From Chloroflexota bacterium (lineage in GTDB: Bacteria; Chloroflexota; Anaerolineae; Aggregatilineales; UBA3940), in assembly GCA_010092775.1 (NCBI GenBank), contig JAADYZ010000007.1:1-13819 (forward strand): a stretch of DNA of 13,819 bases, written 5' to 3'. Made by a program: the position numbers and the translations under genes. The notes beneath the pieces are model-generated. The model was given only the letters and a program-made list of their open reading frames with translations, was not told where the DNA came from and made no database searches. Of this stretch, positions 1 through 5,894 are shown in pieces. Each line of letters starts with the position of its first letter. Position 1 is the first letter of the stretch.

Positions 1-72
1 GGCAATCATGACGTGACCACGATCGGTACACCGGTCTATCTGGGCGAAGTCGAACAACTGTTGAACGCTTGA
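1..72 (+). CDS. C-terminal end of a rightward gene cut by the left edge
   Basis: Frame 1 is open from the first base to a TGA at 70-72 and gives 23 residues ending in VEQLLNA. The fragment begins with GNHD, a tetrapeptide typical of calcineurin-like metallophosphoesterases, but in that family it sits in the middle of the protein, so a match this close to the C-terminus may be chance. No function is assigned. The stop abuts, with no spacer, the stop of the leftward DinB-like gene at 73, so the two genes converge end to end and any terminator must lie inside coding sequence. Confidence 0.5.
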   Translation, partial: GNHDVTTIGTPVYLGEVEQLLNA

Positions 73-540
73 TTAGCCAATCCACTCTCGCCACTGCTCG
101 GTCATCTCCTTCTCCAGCGCTTTGAGGTAAACGCTGGCCTTTGCATAAAAGATTAACAGGGCTTCGTGATAAATCTGAAACTGCACGAAGGGAGTGGCGA
201 CAAAGCCCTTTCCCCGGTCGATCTCTTTGTTGTGGACATCGTCTTCCGAGAGACTACTCAATGCCTCAATGAGTTGCTTGTCTAGGGCGGCAAACCACAC
301 GCGCAGGCTCTTCACGCCGCCATCATCGGGTAGGATGCCACGATAGCCGCGATCGTGTTGGAGCGTTTTGAACGAATGGATGTAGATCTGCTGAGTCTGG
401 CCCATCTCCACACAGAGTTCTCCAAAGCTCGGATTCTGACCGGGAAGCCGATAAGCGAGGTCTTCATCTAGGATCAGATCCAGAAGCTGATCGCGCAAGT
501 CGGTGCTGCCCGGGAATTCGTCCTCGATAATGCTATTCAT
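73..540 (-). CDS. DinB-like helical-bundle protein
   Basis: This 155-residue protein resembles the DinB/YfiT superfamily of four-helix-bundle, often metal-binding proteins: an N-terminal helix (about 12-30), an LPG turn near 32-34, an amphipathic helix with H55, a helix starting VWFAALDKQL, and a final helix starting at H125 followed by a tyrosine-rich stretch (FYAKASVY). Family members usually have three metal-ligand histidines, with the last two close together near the C-terminal helix. Here H55 and H125 are candidates but a clear third partner is missing, so metal binding is uncertain. The start is supported by GGGAGG five bases upstream (546-551 on the + strand). The gene lies 12 bp after the YwiC-like gene and is the last gene of the octaheme operon. 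Its role there is unknown. Family members include thiol-dependent transferases and many uncharacterised proteins, so no reaction is claimed. Confidence 0.7.
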   Translation of the reverse strand: MNSIIEDEFPGSTDLRDQLLDLILDEDLAYRLPGQNPSFGELCVEMGQTQQIYIHSFKTLQHDRGYRGILPDDGGVKSLRVWFAALDKQLIEALSSLSEDDVHNKEIDRGKGFVATPFVQFQIYHEALLIFYAKASVYLKALEKEMTEQWREWIG

Positions 541-552
541 CTTGACCTCCCA

Positions 553-1368
553 TCAAATGTGGTAGCTTGCGACGATACTGATGACATATAGCAGGCCGTA
601 GCCTAATTCCAGTACGCCGATGATCGGGGTACGCAGGGCGCGCCGCAGCGGTGAGAGTCCCCAAGCAGCGCGGACCGTCAGCACCGCCAGGCCCAGCAGC
701 ACCGGCCAGGAGATCAGCCCGAAAGCGACAGCCAGGCCGATCCAAAGCCAGGCTGCGCCATGTGCCACGATGACGGGTAGGAACGCAACGGGCCGATCTT
801 TCGCGAGATGCAGCCGCTCCCGAATATACAGGATCGAGGTGATGGAGCGAGGCGCTAGTCCTGCCCATAGCAGCAGCGCCCGACCCAGTGACCAGCCATC
901 GATCATCACCAAGGCGGCGGCTAGTGCCCCAAAGGCCAGCGCGCCCGCGATCTCGGGTAGGGCTTCGCGACTCTTGTTCTGCAAGTCATAGGCAATCAAG
1001 ATCAGGCCAAAGGGCACAGCAAAGATCAAGGGGATAGCAGGAGCTGGCCCCGCCAGAATCAACGCGGTCCCACCGAAGATCATCGTAAGCAGCCCATAGC
1101 CCAGCGCGAAGCGCTCAGCCAGGCCAGTGCGCTGGTAGTGGCGGCCTCGGTTGCGATCCTTCAGGGCGATCTTGAGGGGTTGGTGCAAGAGAAAGACAGC
1201 CAATGCCGCCAGCGATAAACTGAGCCCAGCCCAGGTTGGCGCCAAGACCAATCCCAGTAGAACCGGTTCCAGCAAGAAGCCCCAACCACCATGCTCAGCA
1301 GGCAGGGCGACCGCTCGGATTTGCCTGGAATTCCTGTTTGCTGTGGGTGATTGTGAGGGTGGCTGCAT
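553..1368 (-). CDS. YwiC-like integral membrane protein
   Basis: This 271-residue protein has about seven to eight hydrophobic segments and the YwiC-family signature near the N-terminus: LPAEHGGWGF followed by LLEP (about 22-35). A charged cytoplasmic-type loop with KDRNRGR follows the second helix, and another (IRERLHLAKD) lies after the fifth. YwiC proteins have no established biochemical activity. In Bacillus subtilis ywiC sits in the nitrate-respiration region near narK, fnr and the nar genes (established context). Here it also lies in an operon next to an Fnr-family regulator and a nitrogen-type octaheme cytochrome, which supports a link to nitrogen-oxide respiration by association. It starts 53 bp after the duplicated membrane protein, and the gap holds a strong hairpin. 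No clear Shine-Dalgarno precedes the ATG at 1368. The family-signature segment begins about 20 residues in, so the start could be slightly different. Confidence 0.85.
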   Translation of the reverse strand: MQPPSQSPTANRNSRQIRAVALPAEHGGWGFLLEPVLLGLVLAPTWAGLSLSLAALAVFLLHQPLKIALKDRNRGRHYQRTGLAERFALGYGLLTMIFGGTALILAGPAPAIPLIFAVPFGLILIAYDLQNKSREALPEIAGALAFGALAAALVMIDGWSLGRALLLWAGLAPRSITSILYIRERLHLAKDRPVAFLPVIVAHGAAWLWIGLAVAFGLISWPVLLGLAVLTVRAAWGLSPLRRALRTPIIGVLELGYGLLYVISIVASYHI

Positions 1369-1386
1369 GATGGAAAGAATAACGTA

Positions 1387-1414
1387 GGGCGATCCACCAT
1401 GCGATGGACCGCCC
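1387..1414 (-). other. Intergenic hairpin between operon genes
   Basis: In the 53-bp gap between the duplicated membrane protein and the YwiC-like gene, GGGCG (1387-1391) and TCCA (1393-1396) pair with TGGA (1405-1408) and CGCCC (1410-1414). In the leftward transcript the position between the two blocks (1392 with 1409) becomes a G-U wobble, giving a continuous 10-bp stem with an 8-nt loop. The RNA downstream of it is only mildly U-rich (UUAUUCUUU), so a full intrinsic terminator is not obvious. A partial terminator or an mRNA-stability and processing element that sets the ratio of upstream to downstream genes is more likely. That role is inference. Confidence 0.5.
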
Positions 1415-1421
1415 TTGATGA

Positions 1422-2342
1422 TTATGCTTCGGGACTAGTTCGGTCAGCCGGTTTGATCAAGACAATCAAACCGATCATCCCCATGTTGGCAAAGAGCAGC
1501 GGTGCCAAGACCGGCGCGCCGCGAATGAAGCGCTCCAGCACGAACTGGCCGCCACCCAGGCTCAAGTCGGCGCTGATGTGAAAGTAAGTGCCGACCAGCC
1601 CGGTCAGGATCAACAGGACCATCGCTGCGATGTAGGTCATCACGTCGAAGGGTGTCGGATCGTCCAGCGCCCCCATCATTACAGCGCTTACCGCCCCGAA
1701 TACACCTGTCACGATGGGAATCCAGAGGGCGATCTCGCTGTAGCCGACCCGCCCATGATCCAGCACAGCACTGATCAGTGAGATCAGCACACCCATCCCG
1801 ACCGTGTAGAAATAGGCTCGCGCTTTGCTGTAGGGCAGACGGAGCTTACTGCCGCCTGGCAGGATGAGCTGGCCACTATCCACTGGCGATTCAACCCAGG
1901 CGGCGCTGATCCCTAAGAGGCCAACAAAGACAAAGGCCAGCGGCCCCACGACGGGCGGCGCCCAAACCAGCAACGGTGTCGTCAAACGCTCACCGACCGG
2001 GGCGAAGGGCAGCGCAGCCCGCGCCACATGAAAGTAGGTGCCCAGCAGGCCAACGACTATGCTCGCGCTTAGCGTGATCGTCGCCAGAATGTTGGCCAGC
2101 ATCCGAAAGCGCAGCGCGATCAGTCCGGCCACGAGCAGGATCACCCCGGAGACAAAGCCGAAGATGATCGGTATCCACTCGTTAGGGACGATGGTCCCGC
2201 TGATGATGTGCGCCAGATAGGTATCAATCCCCAAGAACAGCAGATTGATAGCAATCATCAGCAGCATCACCTGATCACGCGAGAGGGGCAGACTCAGGCG
2301 CCACCGCTGTAGGGTCTCGGACGGGGTGAAGGTGGTCGCCAT
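1422..2342 (-). CDS. Eight-helix membrane protein made of two homologous four-helix repeats
   Basis: This 306-residue protein has eight predicted helices at about 23-43, 57-77, 83-103, 126-147, 177-195, 207-226, 236-252 and 275-296. I did not recognise the family. The two halves are related at a constant offset of about 150 residues: WIPI at 56-59 and 207-210, GTYFH at 101-105 and 251-255, a Glu-Arg pair at 118-119 and 270-271, then AP-rich starts of helices 4 and 8. Histidines repeat too (H45/H196 and H105/H255). With a cytoplasmic N-terminus, all four would lie on the outer face, where the octaheme cytochrome encoded just upstream should work. The start codon is 2 bp after the cytochrome stop, with GGAG about 7 bases before it, so tight co-translation is likely. 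A role as membrane anchor, haem b protein or quinol-oxidising partner is inference. No CXXCH motif is present. Confidence 0.75.
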   Translation of the reverse strand: MATTFTPSETLQRWRLSLPLSRDQVMLLMIAINLLFLGIDTYLAHIISGTIVPNEWIPIIFGFVSGVILLVAGLIALRFRMLANILATITLSASIVVGLLGTYFHVARAALPFAPVGERLTTPLLVWAPPVVGPLAFVFVGLLGISAAWVESPVDSGQLILPGGSKLRLPYSKARAYFYTVGMGVLISLISAVLDHGRVGYSEIALWIPIVTGVFGAVSAVMMGALDDPTPFDVMTYIAAMVLLILTGLVGTYFHISADLSLGGGQFVLERFIRGAPVLAPLLFANMGMIGLIVLIKPADRTSPEA

Positions 2343-2344
2343 AA

Positions 2345-3655
2345 CTACTCCGCGTAGACCTCTTCGGGGTCAAGCCCCGCTTCGATGAGCAACTCTTCGG
2401 CCATCGCACGTAGTTCCGCTAAATCGGAAAGGATTTCGTAGGCACCATGCCATTGAACGTAGTCTGGACCTTGCATCCACGCGCCAGACTTGGCGGTGCG
2501 GCCCCAGTGATGCCACAGTTCGAAGTAAACGAAGTCGATTTCCTGGTCAAAGGGTTCAGGTGTTAGCAGGCCGTTGTCCTTAAGGGGCTGCATGATCTCA
2601 TCACTTTCGATCACCCAGTCGTTAATGGCCAACACCAGTTCATCAGCATCGTCATAGAAGGTGTCGATGAAGTCACTGTTGTGACATTCTGAGCAGACAG
2701 CCTGCATTCGTACCACATTGTCTTGCCAGGCCGGGCGACGCTCGCTGACCGGTGCTGCGAGGTACCAGCTTAAGCGGTCGCCAATGTCGTGGGTGGTTGA
2801 TGTGCCACCAAAGCCGCTCATATGGCAAGTAGCGCAGGTTGCCGCTGGCATATCTACAACGCTGAGCGTGCCTGGTTCAGCTTCCCAATTCCAGTTGTCG
2901 CCGTCGGTGGCATAGGCAATACCATGTGCCGACTCCTGGTAGATCTCCCATTGAGGATGGTCCGGCCCAATGTGGCAGGCATTACAGGTTTCCGGCTTGC
3001 GGGCCTGTTCCAGGCTGAATTCGTGACGGAGATGGCAGGCCGTACACTCGCCAATCGAGCCATCTAGTGCGGGCTTGCCGACATTATGGCAGCCCTCGCA
3101 GGCGAACTGGGTGACCGCGTGGCCTTCTAGCTCAAACAGGGCGTTGCGATCACGATCCGGGTTGAACTGTGCCTCAGGAATCGATGCGTATAGGTCAAGT
3201 TGTTCTTCAGTGAGTGGCTCCGTGCCTGCGTAGGCAACGTAGGATGGCAGTGCATGACGGCTCTGGTTGAACTGAGCTACTTCTTGTTCGTGGCAGTTCT
3301 CGCACATGGCAGTCGTTGGCTGTTGAAGCACGTGGGTGCCTTCGTGCTCCACTGAACCTGGGTAGTCCGCTTCGACCTCGTGGCAATCCTCGCAAGAGAC
3401 ACCAGCAGCAGCCATACTGCTGTGTCCGTATTGTTCTACGATGCCAGGGGTATTGTTCTCGTGACAGGTGACGCACTCGTTGCTGCTGTTCTCCAATACA
3501 TTCACATCACCTACTTCTTCAATTGATTGACCGCCTTGGCCGACGACTTGCACCACTAAGACGATGCTGATGACCACAATCACGCCCGCTAGGGCCGCAA
3601 TCAGGATGCGGGCCGTTTGCAGGGGTGATCTAGAATCTGATTGTTGATCGCTCAT
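2345..3655 (-). CDS. Octaheme cytochrome c, hydroxylamine oxidoreductase (HAO/eHao) family
   Basis: This 436-residue protein has an N-terminal membrane segment (about 17-38) without an obvious cleavage site, so it is probably anchored and faces outside. It carries exactly eight CXXCH haem motifs, with first cysteines at 61, 88, 118, 186, 204, 224, 274 and 321. There is no CXXCK, which argues against NrfA nitrite reductase and octaheme tetrathionate reductase. HAO-family landmarks are seen: CHLRHEFS into CNACHIGPDHPQ (207-235), THDIGDRLSW (288-297) before the eighth haem, and a C-terminal WHHWGR...GPDYVQWHG block (381-404). Eleven further histidines could supply distal ligands. Family members oxidise hydroxylamine or hydrazine, or reduce nitrite or hydroxylamine. 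The catalytic direction depends on a tyrosine that crosslinks to the P460 haem, which I cannot place by eye. It is shorter than Nitrosomonas HAO. The start has GGGAGAA upstream. It is first in a four-gene operon under an FNR-type site. Confidence 0.88.
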   Translation of the reverse strand: MSDQQSDSRSPLQTARILIAALAGVIVVISIVLVVQVVGQGGQSIEEVGDVNVLENSSNECVTCHENNTPGIVEQYGHSSMAAAGVSCEDCHEVEADYPGSVEHEGTHVLQQPTTAMCENCHEQEVAQFNQSRHALPSYVAYAGTEPLTEEQLDLYASIPEAQFNPDRDRNALFELEGHAVTQFACEGCHNVGKPALDGSIGECTACHLRHEFSLEQARKPETCNACHIGPDHPQWEIYQESAHGIAYATDGDNWNWEAEPGTLSVVDMPAATCATCHMSGFGGTSTTHDIGDRLSWYLAAPVSERRPAWQDNVVRMQAVCSECHNSDFIDTFYDDADELVLAINDWVIESDEIMQPLKDNGLLTPEPFDQEIDFVYFELWHHWGRTAKSGAWMQGPDYVQWHGAYEILSDLAELRAMAEELLIEAGLDPEEVYAE

Positions 3656-3702
3656 AGACTTCTCCCGTAAAGGTCATGGAACTCAGAAGGAGAGATTCCT
3701 CC

Positions 3703-3752
3703 CATTTCCAGCCTAAGGGAAAAGCCCGGGCCAATCCTTGATGTAGATCAAG
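3703..3752 (-). promoter_or_regulatory. Candidate class II FNR-dependent promoter of the octaheme operon
   Basis: A perfect FNR-type palindrome, TTGAT (3738-3742), GTAG, ATCAA (3747-3751), extended by C and G at 3737 and 3752, lies 82 bp upstream of the cytochrome start. On the minus strand the hexamer TAGGCT (3715 to 3710) can serve as a weak -10, matching three of six consensus bases but at the key positions. The palindrome centre (3744.5) is 32 bp from the hexamer centre (3712.5), so transcription from about 3703 would put the activator at -41.5, the standard class II position. There is no good -35, as expected for an activated promoter. A further TTGAT half-site lies at 3754-3758. The site is seen directly. 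The promoter reading is inference. Confidence 0.72.
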
Positions 3753-3779
3753 ATTGATCAGATTTGCTTATGGAATACC

Positions 3780-4484
3780 CTAATTGTGCGGATAATTGAA
3801 TGCGATGGAGTCAAGATCATCATACTTGAGAATATCAATATGCTTCCAAGTACAGCGGATAATGCCTTCATCTTCCCACTGCTTGAGGGTTCGGTTGACC
3901 GTTTCAGGTGTGCTGCCGGTGAACTGGGCGAGGTCTTGTTGGGAAAGAGGTACATCAATGCGCAGCTCATCACCGGTTTTAATCGCAAACTTCTCGGCCA
4001 AATAGAGTAGGTTTTCAGCGAGCCGTTGGTCTACTTTCTTGATCGCCATTTGCTCTACCCGATTATGAGCATGGTGAATGTGCGCGGCCAATAAGTCAAT
4101 CACGATCAGGGAAAGCGACGGATGGTACTGCATCAGCTCACGAGCATCTGCCCCATTGATGGCAATAACCTTGCTATGGTGGATCGCGCTGACGCGAACA
4201 GCGCTGCTGTAGGGTCCAGAGACGGATAACAGCCCGAAAATATCTCCTTGCCCATAAATCTTGATCGTGACACTTTTGCCACTCGGCAAGCAGCGTACTA
4301 AGCTCACCCCCCCAGATTGAACAAGGAAGAAACTCTGAGCTTCCTCTCCTTGATCCAAGAGGATGTCGCCTGGTGCCAAGTTGATGCTGAGGGCTATACC
4401 GCCTAAGGCATCCTGAATCAGAGGCGACAATTGGCTGAAGCCCTTGAAGACGTTGAAATCCGTTGGAGTGAGATTGCGCTGCAT
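3780..4484 (-). CDS. Crp/Fnr-family transcriptional regulator lacking Fe-S cysteines
   Basis: This 234-residue protein has an N-terminal cyclic-nucleotide-binding-type beta-roll (about 15-125), a long dimerisation helix (about 126-160) and a C-terminal winged helix (about 170-222). The recognition helix region STPETVNR (191-198) keeps the Glu and Arg (E194, R198) that Crp/Fnr proteins use to read the GA of TGA half-sites. Asn197 stands where FNR has Ser. Only two cysteines are present (C65, C211), so it cannot hold the four-cysteine cluster of oxygen-sensing FNR. The Arg-Ser cAMP contact of Crp is also absent (PYSSAV). Histidines cluster at 102-103 and at 135, 137, 138 and 140, so haem-based NO sensing as in DNR-type proteins is possible but unproven. 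It is encoded directly upstream of the FNR-type site and octaheme operon in the same direction, and is its likely regulator. AAGGA lies 10 bases before the ATG. Confidence 0.9.
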   Translation of the reverse strand: MQRNLTPTDFNVFKGFSQLSPLIQDALGGIALSINLAPGDILLDQGEEAQSFFLVQSGGVSLVRCLPSGKSVTIKIYGQGDIFGLLSVSGPYSSAVRVSAIHHSKVIAINGADARELMQYHPSLSLIVIDLLAAHIHHAHNRVEQMAIKKVDQRLAENLLYLAEKFAIKTGDELRIDVPLSQQDLAQFTGSTPETVNRTLKQWEDEGIIRCTWKHIDILKYDDLDSIAFNYPHN

Positions 4485-4500
4485 CAGGTAGACATCCTTC

Positions 4501-4524
4501 TAGTCTGGTATTGGCTCCAGACTA
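4501..4524 (-). promoter_or_regulatory. Inverted repeat and -10 element at the Crp/Fnr gene start
   Basis: TAGTCTGG (4501-4508) and CCAGACTA (4517-4524) are perfect 8-bp inverted repeats separated by 8 bases, 17 bases before the regulator's start codon. On the minus strand a good -10 hexamer, TATAGT (4529 to 4524), borders the repeat, so the predicted transcription start (about 4517) falls inside it. The palindrome could be an operator for negative autoregulation or a hairpin at the very 5' end of the mRNA. The repeat is seen directly and its role is inferred. Confidence 0.5.
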
Positions 4525-4539
4525 CTATAGATGTCTTTG

Positions 4540-4554
4540 ACTGTGAAAAACAGT
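4540..4554 (-). promoter_or_regulatory. Short inverted repeat over the -35 region of the Crp/Fnr gene
   Basis: ACTGT (4540-4544) and ACAGT (4550-4554) form a perfect inverted repeat around GAAAA. Relative to the predicted start near 4517 it covers about -23 to -37, where no consensus -35 is present. It does not match the TTGAT-N4-ATCAA pattern found upstream of the octaheme operon, so if it is a site it belongs to another regulator or a divergent form. The rest of the 157-bp gap (4485-4641) shows nothing else convincing and no clear terminator for the upstream kinase gene. Confidence 0.3.
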
Positions 4555-4641
4555 GACGATTATCATCTAATTTATTGGTTCTTCACTGGTCTACCTGAGG
4601 CGACGGAGGGGGTTGGCCTGGCAGTATGGGGCAGTCTATCG

Positions 4642-5889
4642 CTAGTGCGGGTGGGGAAGTGGCAGCGTGAAGGTGAAGGTGGTGCCGACGCCTTCCTCGC
4701 TGTCGACGGTCATGTTGCCGCCGTGCCCCTCAATAATGCGCTTGGCGATAGCCAGGCCTAAGCCGGTGCCCTGGGTGTAGCCTTCCGTATCAGCGACACG
4801 GAAGAATTTCTCAAAAATGTGTGGCAAGTTATCTTTCGAGATACCAAGGCCAGTATCTTCGACGTCAATCTGGATGCTGTTGTCGACTCGTCGCGCACGC
4901 AGCGTAACCGTCCCATGTTCGCGATTGTACTTGATGGCGTTTGTCAGCAGGTTCAGCAGCACTTGCTTCAGTTTCTCGTCGTCCCCAATAATGTTGGGCA
5001 GGGTTTCTGGCTCGGTGACCAAATCCAGGTTAACCGATTTATCATCGGCTTGGGGATGAACGGTATAGATGGCATCGTTCAGAACCTGGTTCAGGTCAAC
5101 CGTGTCGCGCTTGAGATGGGTGCGCCCTGACTCCAGGCGGGCCAGGTCGAGGAATTCGGTGGTCATGCGGGTCAGACGGTCTGTCTCCCGCTGAATGGTC
5201 GCGATCAGATCGAGCCGCTTTTCCTCAGAAATCTCTTTGCGCGGAATGAGGTAGGTTGTTGCTTTAATCGCAGCGAGTGGTGTGCGAAGCTCATGTACCA
5301 TCTCTTTGATTAAGTCGCTCTGCTCGAAGAGCCGCGCATTTTCTATCGCGACGGCGGCTTGAGCGGCCATAGTCACCAGGATGCTGACGTCGCTTTCATC
5401 GTAAGCGTCATCATGCATCTTGTTGAGCGCTTCGAGGCAGCCAATCACTTTGCCGCGCGCTTCCATCGGCACCGCTAAAATGTTGCGGGTACGGAAGGTG
5501 CTTTCTTCGTCTACCCCTTTGAAGAAGCGTGGATCGCTCTCGACATCTTCAATGACCAGGGTTTCGTTATTCTGAACCACCCAGCCCGCGATACTGCCTT
5601 CCAAGGGCACCTCGATCGAACTGAGCTGCACACCAGTCGTATCGAGCGCTGCTTCAAAGCGCAAAACACCGGTCCGCTTATCGACCAGCAGGATAGAGGA
5701 GGCATCGCTGTCGGTTAGCTCCGCCGCTGCGACGACGATCTTTTCTAACAGGGAGTCCAGCGCAAGCGTCGAGTTCAGGTTGCGGGAGATCTCCATCAAG
5801 CGTTCATAGCGTTCAATGATCTCGTCAACTGTGACATCGTCTAACATAGGAGAGGGCTCGCTCGAATTGGACTGCTCTGCCTGCGTCAT
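4642..5889 (-). CDS. Soluble GAF-domain sensor histidine kinase
   Basis: This 415-residue protein has a short acidic N-terminus with a probable coiled coil (about 20-40), a GAF sensor domain (about 41-187), a HisKA dimerisation and phosphoacceptor domain (about 190-257) and a HATPase domain (about 300-411). The H-box is MVHELRTP with phosphoacceptor H199. The N-box contains NLLTNAIKYN (N317). The G1 and G2 boxes are DTGLGI (345-350) and GTGLGLA (374-380), with an IFEKFFR F-box between them. All catalytic motifs are intact. There is no membrane segment, so it senses something in the cytoplasm. The GAF ligand is unknown, and the single Cys (C151) in the GAF core does not suggest an Fe-S cluster. 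It is third in an operon after a lone receiver and a Sir2 deacetylase, 5 bp behind the latter, so the receiver is its likely phosphorylation partner. Confidence 0.93.
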   Translation of the reverse strand: MTQAEQSNSSEPSPMLDDVTVDEIIERYERLMEISRNLNSTLALDSLLEKIVVAAAELTDSDASSILLVDKRTGVLRFEAALDTTGVQLSSIEVPLEGSIAGWVVQNNETLVIEDVESDPRFFKGVDEESTFRTRNILAVPMEARGKVIGCLEALNKMHDDAYDESDVSILVTMAAQAAVAIENARLFEQSDLIKEMVHELRTPLAAIKATTYLIPRKEISEEKRLDLIATIQRETDRLTRMTTEFLDLARLESGRTHLKRDTVDLNQVLNDAIYTVHPQADDKSVNLDLVTEPETLPNIIGDDEKLKQVLLNLLTNAIKYNREHGTVTLRARRVDNSIQIDVEDTGLGISKDNLPHIFEKFFRVADTEGYTQGTGLGLAIAKRIIEGHGGNMTVDSEEGVGTTFTFTLPLPHPH

Positions 5890-5894
5890 AACGT

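Noticed and set aside
2345..3655. Octaheme protein as NrfA nitrite reductase or octaheme tetrathionate reductase
   Set aside because: Both use a CXXCK active-site haem, and none is present. The C-terminal WHH...GPDY.QWHG block and the eight plain CXXCH motifs fit the HAO family.
3717..3736. GC-rich palindrome with a T-run downstream of the Crp/Fnr gene as an intrinsic terminator
   Set aside because: GCCCGGGC is self-complementary without a loop, so it cannot form a normal terminator stem. It also sits inside the octaheme promoter region.
4482..4495. A three-codon ORF (ATG TCT ACC TGA) overlapping the Crp/Fnr start codon, as a possible uORF
   Set aside because: Its start is directly against the AAGG sequence, too close for use as a ribosome-binding site, and such short frames arise easily by chance.
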